Shown one piece after another: positions 27,055-35,812 of a DNA stretch of 64,000 nt. The position numbers and the translations under genes were made by a program. Under the pieces are notes generated by a model. That model saw only the letters and a list, made by a program, of their open reading frames with translations, was not told the origin of the DNA and made no database searches. Position 1 is the stretch's first letter, and every line of letters starts with the position of its first letter. Origin of the DNA: Fulvimarina manganoxydans (GTDB lineage Bacteria; Pseudomonadota; Alphaproteobacteria; Rhizobiales; Rhizobiaceae); the NCBI RefSeq assembly GCF_900176465.1, contig NZ_FWXR01000005.1, forward strand, positions 1-64,000. The letters are read 5' to 3'.

Positions 27055-29160
27055 TCAGAAGGAAACCTTCAGGCCACCGCCGAATTCGCGCGGCGGGACG
27101 ACCGGGCCTTCGTAGCCCAGAATGGTGCGGCTATAGCGAAGGAAGGTCGGGCCCTCTTCGTCGAAGATGTTCTTCACATAGCCGAACAGCTCGACCTCCT
27201 CGCGCGGCCGGAACTGAACCCTTGCATTGGCCACGGTGAAGCTGTCGATGAAGGCGTCCTCGTCGTTCACATCGTCGGAGAAGTAGCCGTCGGTGTGGCG
27301 CACATCGCCGCTGAGGGAGAGATTATCGAGAATGTCCCAGCGGGCCCCGAAGGCGAGCGTGTAGTCGGGCGCGCGGCCGAACTCCTTACCCTTGAGACTG
27401 ACCGCCGCCGGATCGGAGATTTCGTCGATCTCGGTCTTCAAGAGGCCGATCGATCCGTTGAGGGTTAGGACGTCGAGAGGCTTATATTCGGCGCCGAGTT
27501 CAAGGCCGTAGGAATGGGCTTTGTCGGCATTGACGGTCTGCGCGAAGAAGCGGTCGACATCGCTGACGAGATAACGCTGGGCGTCGTGGAGATCGGTGTA
27601 GAAGAGGTTGGCGTTCACCGAGAGCGTATCGTCGAGGAATTTCGCTCGGGTGAAGAGCTCGTAATTCCAGGCCGTTTCCTTCTCGTAAGGCGCGAAGGTG
27701 TTGGTGACGAGATTCAAGGTGACGCCGCCCGGATTGTAACCCCGGCTGATCAGACCGCCCACCGTGACCGTGTCGGTGACGTCGTAGGCGAGGGAGATCT
27801 TCGGGAGGAAGGCGTCGAAACTGTCGTCGTAATCGACCGGCGTCAGGACGCTGCCAACGCGCCCGGCGAGCTCGGCAAAGCCCTCACGCTGCAAGGCGTC
27901 GCGCTGATAGCGCAGGCCGCCGGTAAGCACCCAGCGCTCCAGGAATCGATAGTTCAACTCACCGAAGACGCCGAGACTGTCGCGCTTATCTTCGAACCGG
28001 CTGACATAGGTCGGTCGCGAAGACCGGTCGGAGAGATAGAGCGTGTCGGTCTCGTCGGTGTTGCGATAGTAGATGCCGCCGACGCCGCTCCAGACGGACT
28101 CCTCGGTGCCGAAGGTCAGACGGGCTTCGTTGGAGAAATCCTGCGATTCGATTTCGGCCGACCCGCTGTTGAAGGGCGCGCTGAGCCGGTCCGTCTCAAG
28201 ATCCGAATATTGGATCTGATTGGTGAAGACGAGGTCGTTGCCGAAATCATAGGTGAGATCGCCGATGACCGTATGGGTCTTCTGGTCCCAGATCGGATTG
28301 GTCAGCGTGTCGCTGTCGCGCTCGTCGAAAGGCTCCGTCGCCGCTTCCCAGGTGGGCCGGTCCGAGCCGACATATTGATAGGTCAGCTTGGCTTCGAGAC
28401 CGGGGATCTCCGCCGGTTGCCAGAGGAGCTTGGCCCTTGCGTTGCGGGTCTCCAGATCCTGGTCGCCGGCGCTGGCGAAGGCCGGATTGGTGTAGTCGAT
28501 GAAGTTGTCGCGGGCGTAGTAGTCGATCGCCACGCGTCCGGCCAGATCCTCAAGCAGCGGCGAATTCAGCATGATCGAGGCACGGCGGGTCTCCAGGCTG
28601 CCATATTCGACCTGCGCAGCGGCCTGGCGCTCGAAGACCGGGTCCTTGGTGTTGATGACGATGGCGCCGGCGATGCTGTTGGCGCCCTGGCTGATCGTCT
28701 GCGGACCCCGGAAGACCTCGATCGAGTCAACATCCCAGATCGGCGTCGAGGAATAGACGAGTTCGTAATAGCTGAGATTGTGGCCGTCGAGGCTGACCGT
28801 GGCGCGCGGCGTGGTGCCGCCGAAAAAGGCGTTGGCGCCGGAATTCGGACCCTCGCTGTCCTGGCCGCGGATCGTCGGGGCCGAGCCCTGGCCATAGTCG
28901 GCCGGGATGACGACATTCGGCACGCCGGCAATGATCTCGTCGACGCTCGCCGCGTCGACCCGGGCGTCGATCTCGTCTTCGCCGAGCACCGTCACCGAAG
29001 AGGCTGTCGTCTTCAGACTGCGCTCGAAATTCTCGCCGGTGACGATCACCGTGTCGAGATCGATCACCTCCTGGCCCGACGCGCTTAGCGGCGCCAGAGC
29101 GCCGATCACCCCTAGGCTTGCGCCGATGAGCAGGCGCGCCCTCAATCCGTTTGACATCAT
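27055..29160 (-). CDS. TonB-dependent outer-membrane receptor, siderophore type
   Basis: This 701-residue receptor has a signal peptide (RLLIGASLGVIGALAPLSAS), a TonB-box-like start (EVIDLDTVIVTGEN) and a plug domain of about residues 45-160 (SVTVLGEDEIDARVDAASVD, VEVFRGPQ-type SIEVFRGPQTISQGANSIAG). The beta barrel follows and ends in FGGGLKVSF, with the terminal Phe required for outer-membrane insertion. It imports the ferric siderophore using TonB energy. It is divergent from the siderophore reductase and synthesis genes, sharing a 400-bp AT-richer promoter region. There is no FecA-type signalling extension and no adjacent sigma/anti-sigma pair. Confidence 0.93.
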   Translation of the reverse strand: MMSNGLRARLLIGASLGVIGALAPLSASGQEVIDLDTVIVTGENFERSLKTTASSVTVLGEDEIDARVDAASVDEIIAGVPNVVIPADYGQGSAPTIRGQDSEGPNSGANAFFGGTTPRATVSLDGHNLSYYELVYSSTPIWDVDSIEVFRGPQTISQGANSIAGAIVINTKDPVFERQAAAQVEYGSLETRRASIMLNSPLLEDLAGRVAIDYYARDNFIDYTNPAFASAGDQDLETRNARAKLLWQPAEIPGLEAKLTYQYVGSDRPTWEAATEPFDERDSDTLTNPIWDQKTHTVIGDLTYDFGNDLVFTNQIQYSDLETDRLSAPFNSGSAEIESQDFSNEARLTFGTEESVWSGVGGIYYRNTDETDTLYLSDRSSRPTYVSRFEDKRDSLGVFGELNYRFLERWVLTGGLRYQRDALQREGFAELAGRVGSVLTPVDYDDSFDAFLPKISLAYDVTDTVTVGGLISRGYNPGGVTLNLVTNTFAPYEKETAWNYELFTRAKFLDDTLSVNANLFYTDLHDAQRYLVSDVDRFFAQTVNADKAHSYGLELGAEYKPLDVLTLNGSIGLLKTEIDEISDPAAVSLKGKEFGRAPDYTLAFGARWDILDNLSLSGDVRHTDGYFSDDVNDEDAFIDSFTVANARVQFRPREEVELFGYVKNIFDEEGPTFLRYSRTILGYEGPVVPPREFGGGLKVSF

Positions 29161-29557
29161 GTCCCCCTACGCATTGGCGACATGTGATGGCCGCCATAAA
29201 ACTAGACAGGATGAGTCATGATTCAGTTCGGAGAATCAAGAGCAATTGTGCCTTTTGCGTGGCAGCGCCGCGCTCCCTGTGTTGCATTTGCAACTTTCAT
29301 GCTCCGCTTAAGCAACAGTTTAGAATTGGAATAAAGCAAGACTGGTTTCGTGAAGAGACTGGGCGACGATGCTCGAGTTCCCACTGATAAAAATGGATAT
29401 ATGATATCATATTATCTTGCCGGACTGCGATCCGACTGATACGCAGCGTCGAAAAACGCCCGCGCCGCTTGGCCGTGCAAGGGACCTTTTGCAGATTGCG
29501 TCTGGCCGGCGAGGCCGGTTCGCGGCTCGATCTCAAGCATGAAGGAGAGGAGCACCG
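29161..29557. promoter_or_regulatory. Divergent control region of the receptor and siderophore genes
   Basis: About 400 bp separate the receptor start (29160) and the reductase start (29558). It contains a perfect 14-bp palindrome ATATGATATCATAT (29399-29412) inside a GATA...TTATC context that is Fur-box-like. It also holds GTTGCATTTGCAAC (29281-29294, 6-bp arms) and TTTAGAA (29319-29325), which matches half of the Irr-type iron-control element of Rhizobiales. Iron regulation is expected for these genes, but which regulator binds is inference. Confidence 0.5.
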
Positions 29558-30388
29558 ATGAGCGGGACAGCAACCCTTGAAGCCCCCCATTTTCCCACGC
29601 GTCATCGCCACGAGGTGCGGCTGCGCCGCTTGACCCTCCGCCGTCTGATCGACCTCACCCCGACGATGCGCCGGCTCACCTTCGGCGGCGACGCGATGGA
29701 GGGCTTTGTCAGCCTCGGCTTCGACGATCACGTGAAGATGTTCTTCCCCGCGCCGGGCGAGAGCGAGCCGCGCCTGCCGAGCGTCGGCCCGGACGGTCTC
29801 GAAATGCCGAAGGATCCGCCCAAGCCGATCGCGCGGGACTATACGGTTCGCAGCCATGATCTGTCGCGCGGCGAGCTCGATATCGACTTCGTCCTCCACG
29901 ACCATGGGCCGGCGAGCGACTGGGCCCGGTCGGTTCGCATTGGCGATCCCGCATGGATCGCCGGCCCGCGCGGCTCCTTCGTCCTTCCAACCGATTTCGA
30001 CGCCTATCTCCTCATTGCCGACGAGCCAGGCTTTCCGGCGGTCGCGAGGCGACTGGAGGAGCTTCCCGCCGGCGCCCAAGTTACGGTGCTTCTCGAATGC
30101 GCGGGGCCGGAGGGCAAGATCGGCCTTCGCACCGATGCGGATGCGCGTATCGTTTGGGCCCATCGCGGCGGCGCCGAGGCTGGCGACAGCGACGCGCTGA
30201 TCGAGCAGGTGAGAGGCCTCGATCTTCCCGCGGGCGACGTCTCGGTCTGGATCGCCTGCGAGTCGGCGATCGCCAAGCGCCTGCGCAGCCACCTCGTCGC
30301 CGAGCGCGGCCTGAACCCGAAATGGGTCCGCGCCTCAGGCTATTGGCGCCGCGGCGACAGCGGCGTTCATGACCATTTCGACGATTAG
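29558..30388 (+). CDS. Siderophore-interacting FAD-binding protein (ViuB/SIP family ferric reductase)
   Basis: This 276-residue protein has the SIP layout. The N-terminal FAD-binding barrel has HVKMFFPAPGE and the FAD motif ARDYTVRSHD. The C-terminal NAD(P)H-binding part contains YLLIADEPGFPAVARRLEEL and ends WVRASGYWRRGDSGVHDHFDD. Proteins of this family reduce Fe(III) bound to imported catecholate siderophores so iron is released in the cytoplasm. It is followed after 155 bp, including a strong palindrome, by the C-carrier-C synthetase gene on the same strand. Confidence 0.92.
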   Translation: MSGTATLEAPHFPTRHRHEVRLRRLTLRRLIDLTPTMRRLTFGGDAMEGFVSLGFDDHVKMFFPAPGESEPRLPSVGPDGLEMPKDPPKPIARDYTVRSHDLSRGELDIDFVLHDHGPASDWARSVRIGDPAWIAGPRGSFVLPTDFDAYLLIADEPGFPAVARRLEELPAGAQVTVLLECAGPEGKIGLRTDADARIVWAHRGGAEAGDSDALIEQVRGLDLPAGDVSVWIACESAIAKRLRSHLVAERGLNPKWVRASGYWRRGDSGVHDHFDD

Positions 30389-30396
30389 GGCGTGCT

Positions 30397-30421
30397 GCGG
30401 AAAATCCGCATGATTTTCCGC
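30397..30421. repeat. Intergenic palindrome (Rhizobiales-type repeat candidate)
   Basis: GCGGAAAATC (30397-30406) and GATTTTCCGC (30412-30421) are perfect reverse complements around CGCAT. It lies between the reductase and synthetase genes. The GGAAAATC/CATGATTTTCC wording recalls short palindromes common between Rhizobiales genes. Confidence 0.55.
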
Positions 30422-30543
30422 TGAAAGAATCTTGAAAAACAAAGGCTTCGAGAAGAATTGCGATCCCGATTCATCGCATTTCGCACTCAAGGCCTGAAGC
30501 AGGACCGTTGGCGGTCGAGCCGGGACACGGAAGGGAGCAAGCT

Positions 30544-33471
30544 GTGACGACGGAATTCGATCGATGGGCCATGAACGACCTCGCGCTGGTCGAGGATCGG
30601 CAGGAGACCGGAGGCGAACGGTTCGAGGATGGCGGCGCGCCGCAGATTGCGGACGCGGACGAATCAGTGCCAAGCGCCGATGAGGAGCGCGTCTGGCTCG
30701 CCCAGATGCAGGAGCCCGATCGCGTGATGAAGGCGGCGCGGGCGGTCCATCTGACGGGCGCGATCGATTCCCTGCGACTGGTCGAGGCCGCTTCGGCCCT
30801 GTTTCGAGCCGAGCCAAAGCTTGGGGCGCGCTACCATTTCGAGGATATCGGGCTGGTCCGCCGGTTTCATGCCGAGCCCGCCGAGGGCGCCGTCGAGATC
30901 TTAAGAGCGGACGCTATTGATGAGGCCTGCGGGCTGATCTGCGAACGGCAGAACCGCGCCTTCGATGCCGAGCGCGAACCGGCGCTGGCGGTTCTCGTGA
31001 TCCTTCTTCCCGATGCGGTCGTCGTCGGTGCTCTCTTGCACCGGATCGCCTTCGAAACCGCCTCGGTCGATACGGTGCTCGCCAATATCGCCCGGATCAT
31101 GGATGGCCGGGCGCCGACATGGCCCGAGGCCCGCGCGGGCCTCGATCTCGCCGCGCCGCTCGAGCGTCCGGCGCCGATTGCCGGCATCCGAACCCCATGC
31201 CCCGCCCCCCTCATCCGCTCCGGGGAAGGCGAACTCGATCCTCGGCCTCGCGCGCAGGTCTTCCAAACGACCCTCGACGAGAGCGCGTTGGGCGCGGCGC
31301 GGGATCCCGTGGCGGTGTTTTCCGTCACCGCCGCCGCCTTTGCCCGGCTTGTCCTCGATCTCGGCGGGCGGGAGGCGATCGATCTGCGCCTGCCGGCGGG
31401 GCTTCAATCGGAGGACGCAGCCGATCCCAAAACGGTGGGCGTCGTGATCGAGCAAGGACACTCGCAAGCCGAGATCGCCGACAAGGTCAGCGCGGTCCTC
31501 TCCGGCCGGGCGGGGGAGACGCGACGCGATGACGGCGCAATCCGCCCCCTCGTCGCCGTTGCTCATCGTCCGTCCGCCTCCGATTGTTTTACCGTCAAGG
31601 GCATCACGGCCCGCCGCCTTTCGCTGCCCCATCCGGATGATCCGGGCGAGCTGCGGCTTTCCATCGGCTTCGACGCGGATCGCCCCGGCGCGATCGACAT
31701 CGAGCTTGCCACCGATCCTCTCGTCTCTCGCTTTGCCGGCGGGTTCCTGATCGAGCGTCTCGTTGACCGGCTCATCGGGCAAGAGGCGACCGGCCTTTCG
31801 CTGGAGTGGGCGGGTGCCCCACCGTCTGCCGAGGAAGCCCCGAAAATTGCAGCATCGCCGCTCGCGGAGAGACCGACGTTCCTTTCGAGCACCTCGATCG
31901 AAAGCCTGATCCTCGCCGAATTCCGCGAGGCGCTCGGCGCGGCTTCCATGGGGCCAGACGATGATTTCTTCGATTTCGGCGGTCATTCGCTGATCGCAAC
32001 GCGGATCATCGGCCGCCTTCAGGGCGAACACGGGATCGAACTGCGCTTCAACGATCTGTTCTCGCATCCGACAGCGGCGGGTCTTGCCCGTCAGGCGACG
32101 GTGATGGTTGTCGCCGAGCCTGAAACGGCATCACAGCCTCGGCCATCGACCATGGCGGCGCCCCTCTCCCTCGCCCAGGCCTCGCTCTGGAAAGCTTATG
32201 CGGCCTTCGGCTTTGGCGAGATCTTCAACCTGCCTTTCGCACTCGATTTCCTGCAACCCGTCGACGAACGGGTCTTCGAGCGCGCCTTTCTCGACATTCT
32301 CGAACGCCATACAGGCTTGCGCACGCTGTTCCGGTCCGAAGGCGAAGAGGTTCGCCAGCATGTCGTCCCGATGGCGGAGCTTTCCCATTACAGATGGTTC
32401 TGGACGAGCGAAGACAGCGCTGGCATCGACAGGCACGATGAGGCGGGGCATCATTTCGACCTGTCGCGCGAGTTGCCCCTTCGCCTGCGCTTCCTCAGAG
32501 ATCCCGGGACCGGCCGGCAGACCCTCTCCTTTCTCTTCCATCACATCGTTCTCGACGAATGGTCGGTGAATCTGATGATGGACGAGCTGACCATCGCCTA
32601 TCGCGCGAGGGCCGAAGGCAGGGCGCCGCATTTTGCGACGACGCCCCGGCCCTTCCACGAATTTGCCGAAGCGCAGGCGGCGGCGGGCATCGACGAGCGG
32701 GATGTGCGCTACTGGACCGACAGGCTGAACGACGCCCCCCAAGGCCCGCCGCTCGCCAGGCTGAACACCGCCGAGGATCAGACCGGGGATAGCTCGCCTG
32801 CCGGCGGCTGGGTCGAGATCAAGCCGTCGCAAACCGTCTGCGAAGGGCTCTATGCCGTTTCGAAGGAAAACAGCGCCTCGCTCTTCAACACCGTCTATGC
32901 GGCGATCGCGGCGGCCCTTGCCAAGCTCGGCGATCTGGACGACCTCGTCATCGGCACCTCCGCGTCGGGGCGCACCGACCACAGCTTCTTCGACACGGTC
33001 GGCTATTTCACCACCGTCGTCGCCCATCGCTTGCACTTCGACGCGGATCTGACCATCGGCGCGCTGATCGAACAGGCCAAGCTGACGGTCAATGAATCGA
33101 TGCCCCATACCCATATTCCGATCGACATCGTCGAAGAAGCGCTCGGCATGGCGCCGGGGCGGGACCATCTCTTCGGCGTCTTCATTCAGATCCACGCCAA
33201 GAACAAGCTGAACGGAGCGCTTCGTGCCGCCGACGGCGGCGAAATCGAATTCCGGCAGGTCGATCCCGAACGCCACGAATCCCTTCTCGGCCTGCAATTC
33301 GAGGTGATGGAGGAGACGATCGGCGGGAGACGCTCGATCCGCGTCCTGATGAGCTATCGCGCCGACCAGTATGGCCCCGATCTGGTCGAGGCCGTCAGCC
33401 GGACGACCGGAGAAATGTTCGAGCGCTTTGCCGGGCCGGACGCGTCGGGTGTGAGGTTGCAGGATTCTTAA
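30544..33471 (+). CDS. NRPS protein: degenerate C domain - carrier - C domain (second half of a VibF-like synthetase)
   Basis: From GTG 30544 (preceded by GGAAGGGAG) it has 975 residues; a TTG at 30508 would add 12. Residues about 40-430 look like a condensation domain whose HHxxxD motif is replaced by LHRIAFE near residue 166, so it is probably inactive. A carrier domain follows, with DDDFFDFGGHSL and the phosphopantetheine Ser482. The C-terminal condensation domain (about 545-960) has an intact HHIVLDE (His666-His667) and GTSASGRTD. There is no adenylation domain. The order C-carrier-C equals the C-terminal half of vibriobactin synthetase VibF (Cy-Cy-A-C-PCP-C). It should receive the heterocyclised DHB-amino acid and transfer it to an amine, probably a polyamine. 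Confidence 0.88.
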   Translation: MTTEFDRWAMNDLALVEDRQETGGERFEDGGAPQIADADESVPSADEERVWLAQMQEPDRVMKAARAVHLTGAIDSLRLVEAASALFRAEPKLGARYHFEDIGLVRRFHAEPAEGAVEILRADAIDEACGLICERQNRAFDAEREPALAVLVILLPDAVVVGALLHRIAFETASVDTVLANIARIMDGRAPTWPEARAGLDLAAPLERPAPIAGIRTPCPAPLIRSGEGELDPRPRAQVFQTTLDESALGAARDPVAVFSVTAAAFARLVLDLGGREAIDLRLPAGLQSEDAADPKTVGVVIEQGHSQAEIADKVSAVLSGRAGETRRDDGAIRPLVAVAHRPSASDCFTVKGITARRLSLPHPDDPGELRLSIGFDADRPGAIDIELATDPLVSRFAGGFLIERLVDRLIGQEATGLSLEWAGAPPSAEEAPKIAASPLAERPTFLSSTSIESLILAEFREALGAASMGPDDDFFDFGGHSLIATRIIGRLQGEHGIELRFNDLFSHPTAAGLARQATVMVVAEPETASQPRPSTMAAPLSLAQASLWKAYAAFGFGEIFNLPFALDFLQPVDERVFERAFLDILERHTGLRTLFRSEGEEVRQHVVPMAELSHYRWFWTSEDSAGIDRHDEAGHHFDLSRELPLRLRFLRDPGTGRQTLSFLFHHIVLDEWSVNLMMDELTIAYRARAEGRAPHFATTPRPFHEFAEAQAAAGIDERDVRYWTDRLNDAPQGPPLARLNTAEDQTGDSSPAGGWVEIKPSQTVCEGLYAVSKENSASLFNTVYAAIAAALAKLGDLDDLVIGTSASGRTDHSFFDTVGYFTTVVAHRLHFDADLTIGALIEQAKLTVNESMPHTHIPIDIVEEALGMAPGRDHLFGVFIQIHAKNKLNGALRAADGGEIEFRQVDPERHESLLGLQFEVMEETIGGRRSIRVLMSYRADQYGPDLVEAVSRTTGEMFERFAGPDASGVRLQDS

Positions 33472-33499
33472 GCGGGATCAGCCCGGTCGGCATCATGGA

Positions 33500-34018
33500 C
33501 TAGCGATCAGGCGCAGCCTTCAGACCTTTTTCGAATCGCTCCGCCGCCCTCGTCGCCTCTTTCATCCGTGTGTCGAAATTCTCCGGCGGATTGCCATCAT
33601 CCAGCATTCCCTTGAAGGTCGCATAAGCATCGGTCCTGCTGCCATATGCCCGCAAGGTCTTCTCGTCGTTCACCCATGCAAGCACGATGACCTTTGCCTC
33701 GCCGCTGAACCGGTAGAACAAGCGATATTGTTGAAAGAATTTTGCTCGGAACCAATGCTTCCGGTCATCGCCTAGCGTGCCCCCCTGCCGAAAGGCGGGA
33801 GCGCCCGGATCCGTTGGTATGACCTCGGTCGCGAGTTTGACGATGGCCGCCAGCCGCTTCGTGCAATTCTTCCGGCTCCAGTTTTGGGGATCGCGCAGCT
33901 TACGTTCTTCGACCTCCTCGATCAGCCCTTCGAGCTGGTCGAGAAAGACCGGATGCGCATAGATCGACCATCCATTGACGACGAGCGGCGCTTTCACTCG
34001 CGCGGCATCGCTCGTCAT
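33500..34018 (-). CDS. yhaV: Type II toxin of the YhaV family
   Basis: This 172-residue protein matches YhaV, a RelE-fold ribonuclease toxin: VNGWSIYAHPVFLDQLEGLI, NCTKRLAAIVKLATEVIPTD, RKHWFRAKFFQQYRLFYRFS and VIVLAWVNDEKTLRAYGSRT. It overlaps its antitoxin gene by four bases (ATGA, 34015-34018), the usual coupling in this family. It ends 28 bases from the end of the C-carrier-C synthetase gene on the opposite strand. Presence inside a biosynthetic locus is unusual and may help retain it. Confidence 0.92.
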   Translation of the reverse strand: MTSDAARVKAPLVVNGWSIYAHPVFLDQLEGLIEEVEERKLRDPQNWSRKNCTKRLAAIVKLATEVIPTDPGAPAFRQGGTLGDDRKHWFRAKFFQQYRLFYRFSGEAKVIVLAWVNDEKTLRAYGSRTDAYATFKGMLDDGNPPENFDTRMKEATRAAERFEKGLKAAPDR

Positions 34019-34341
34019 TCATCCTCGATCGACAGCGGCTCATCGAGATCGACGGCCGTGTCTGCGACTAACGATTTGAGACGGTTGTACAAAGCACCGT
34101 CGAACGCCTGGAGTTGTTCCGGATGCGCCTTGATGTCGGCTTCGAGAAAAGCGAGGAATGAACCGAGCGCAGGATCGTCCTCCTCGGCCCGTACGGGCTC
34201 GATATAGACCCGGCCATTGGCGTCGGTGCAGTAGCGAATCCGATCGCCTTTGCCGAGATTGAGCTGCTTGCGCACCCCACTCGGCACGGTCGTCTGATAC
34301 CGATCGGTGAGTGTCGAAATATCTTGAGAGACGGTGCTCAT
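34015..34341 (-). CDS. prlF: PrlF (SohA) family antitoxin
   Basis: This 108-residue protein has an AbrB-like swapped-hairpin N-terminus (LTDRYQTTVPSGVRKQLNLG, KGDRIRYCTDANGRVYIEP) and a C-terminal toxin-binding part (ALGSFLAFLEADIKAHPEQL). ATG 34341 is chosen because AAGGAG precedes it; a frame from 34380 would add 13 residues and reach the operator palindrome. It neutralises YhaV and is expected to repress the operon with it. Confidence 0.92.
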   Translation of the reverse strand: MSTVSQDISTLTDRYQTTVPSGVRKQLNLGKGDRIRYCTDANGRVYIEPVRAEEDDPALGSFLAFLEADIKAHPEQLQAFDGALYNRLKSLVADTAVDLDEPLSIEDE

Positions 34342-34380
34342 CGCGGTCTCCTTGGGAGGGCCCGTTGGCGAGACGCTCAA

Positions 34381-34400
34381 GGTAATGCATTTGCATTACC
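34381..34400. promoter_or_regulatory. Operator palindrome upstream of prlF-yhaV
   Basis: GGTAATGCA (34381-34389) and TGCATTACC (34392-34400) form a perfect 20-bp palindrome with a TT centre, 40 bases before the prlF start and just after the end of the condensation gene. An AbrB-type antitoxin such as PrlF normally binds this kind of site to repress its own promoter. Confidence 0.65.
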
Positions 34401-34441
34401 CCATCAAGCCGGATGGAAAGGCGTGCCTTTTTGGCCGAACG

Positions 34442-35791
34442 TCAATCCCCTCGCCAAATCGCTGATCCGACAGGCCCGTCCAGCGCTTCGACCGTCAGCA
34501 TCTCGGCCAGAAACTCCGGCAATTCGCGCTGCCAGCGCTCGAAGGTCTCTGTGTCGGCCGTGGCTATATCGGCTTCCATTTCGAAGGTGAGGCCGGTGCC
34601 GTCCTCCTGGCCCCGGAAGGTGAGCGCGAAGCCTTCGGGAAGTCCGGCGGCCTGGACGTTGCGTGTCACATCGCAGCCGGGAAATATCGGCGGATCGAAG
34701 GGCAGGATATTGATCAGCGGCGAAAAGAAGAAGCGGCTGCCGGCGGGCACGCCGCGATCGAGGGCGATCTGTTCGACCCGGTAGCGTCCATGGCTGCGCA
34801 GCGTCTTGAGGAGACCTGCAGAGCGCGCGAGAAACCGACGAAGGCCCTCGCCGGGCTCGGCCGTCAGGAAGACCGGCAGGATATTGACCAGCATGGCCGG
34901 CATGTGGGCGCCGACGCTGCCCCAACGGCTCATCAGGGGCAGCCAGATCATGAAGGCCTCGCTCCGGTGCCGGGTTTCGGGCTGCGGCAGTTCATGGCGG
35001 AGATAAAGACCCGACAGAAGCGTCAGGAGATCCGGCCAGGCCATCGTGAGTTCGCCCGCGATGCGCCGAAGCTGCGCCGCCGTTTCCGGCACCAGCTCGT
35101 GGCAGCCATAATGGGCGCCGCCCGACAGATAGTCCTCGGCGCCCTTGTGAAGCACACGGAAATTCACCGCGCCCGCCAAGGACTTTACCCAGTGCTCGCG
35201 GTCGGCCTGAAAGCGCCGGCTCGCCCGATAGGCCTCCTCCTCGGCGATGAAACGCTTAAAGGGATGAAACGGATCGCCCGCCGGCAGGCCGGCGCTGAAA
35301 TGGCCGTAGAGTTCCCCGAGCCGCTTTTCGATGAGGGCGATCCCATAGCCGTCGAGAACGGCGTGATGGGTCCGCAGATACCAGACGAGATGGTGGGGCG
35401 AGAGCCGGAACAGCGCCTGAGCCGAGATGCTGCGCCCCTTCAGATCGATGCCCCGCCCGATATCGGCCTCGATCAAGCGCTGGGCCTCGGCCGCCGGATC
35501 GTCGGCGCCGCTTAGATCGTGGACGACAAGTTCGGGGCGAAGCTCAGGGTTCACCCGCTGGAGCGGCGGTAAGTTCGGGCCGCGATCGCGAAATTCGAGC
35601 GAGAGCACGTCCGATTCCGCGACCACCTGCGCGATCGCCCGTTTGAGGGCATCTTCATCGATCGGGCCGGTGATGTCGAGAGAATGGGCGACCGTCGAGA
35701 CGACTTCGTTCGGATGGAAGGTATATTCCTCCCACAGGTCGATCTGCGGCAGAGTCAGCGGCATCCAGCCGTCTGCGCTCGGATGGGTCAT
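34442..35791 (-). CDS. Free-standing NRPS condensation domain protein (VibH-like)
   Basis: This 449-residue protein is one condensation domain with nothing attached. It has LTLPQIDLWEEYTFHPNEVV at the start, the catalytic HHAVLDG (His142-Asp147), and later FMIWLPLMSRWGSVGAHMPA and GSRFFFSPLINILPFDP. VibH of the vibriobactin pathway has the same length and layout and joins DHB from VibB to a free polyamine. This is therefore the candidate for that step. It lies downstream of the Cy-Cy-A gene (21-base gap) in the same operon. Confidence 0.87.
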   Translation of the reverse strand: MTHPSADGWMPLTLPQIDLWEEYTFHPNEVVSTVAHSLDITGPIDEDALKRAIAQVVAESDVLSLEFRDRGPNLPPLQRVNPELRPELVVHDLSGADDPAAEAQRLIEADIGRGIDLKGRSISAQALFRLSPHHLVWYLRTHHAVLDGYGIALIEKRLGELYGHFSAGLPAGDPFHPFKRFIAEEEAYRASRRFQADREHWVKSLAGAVNFRVLHKGAEDYLSGGAHYGCHELVPETAAQLRRIAGELTMAWPDLLTLLSGLYLRHELPQPETRHRSEAFMIWLPLMSRWGSVGAHMPAMLVNILPVFLTAEPGEGLRRFLARSAGLLKTLRSHGRYRVEQIALDRGVPAGSRFFFSPLINILPFDPPIFPGCDVTRNVQAAGLPEGFALTFRGQEDGTGLTFEMEADIATADTETFERWQRELPEFLAEMLTVEALDGPVGSAIWRGD

Positions 35792-35812
35792 CGGTCTATC
35801 CTGTGAATGGCG

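Noticed and set aside
27514-29088. A 524-codon open frame opposite the TonB-dependent receptor
   Set aside because: It is a mirror frame of high-GC codon use, Val/Asp/Ile-rich, without a signal, domain or ribosome site, while the opposite strand is a clear receptor.
30901-33297. Two 388-codon frames opposite the C-carrier-C synthetase
   Set aside because: These are antisense shadows of a protein with clear carrier and condensation motifs.
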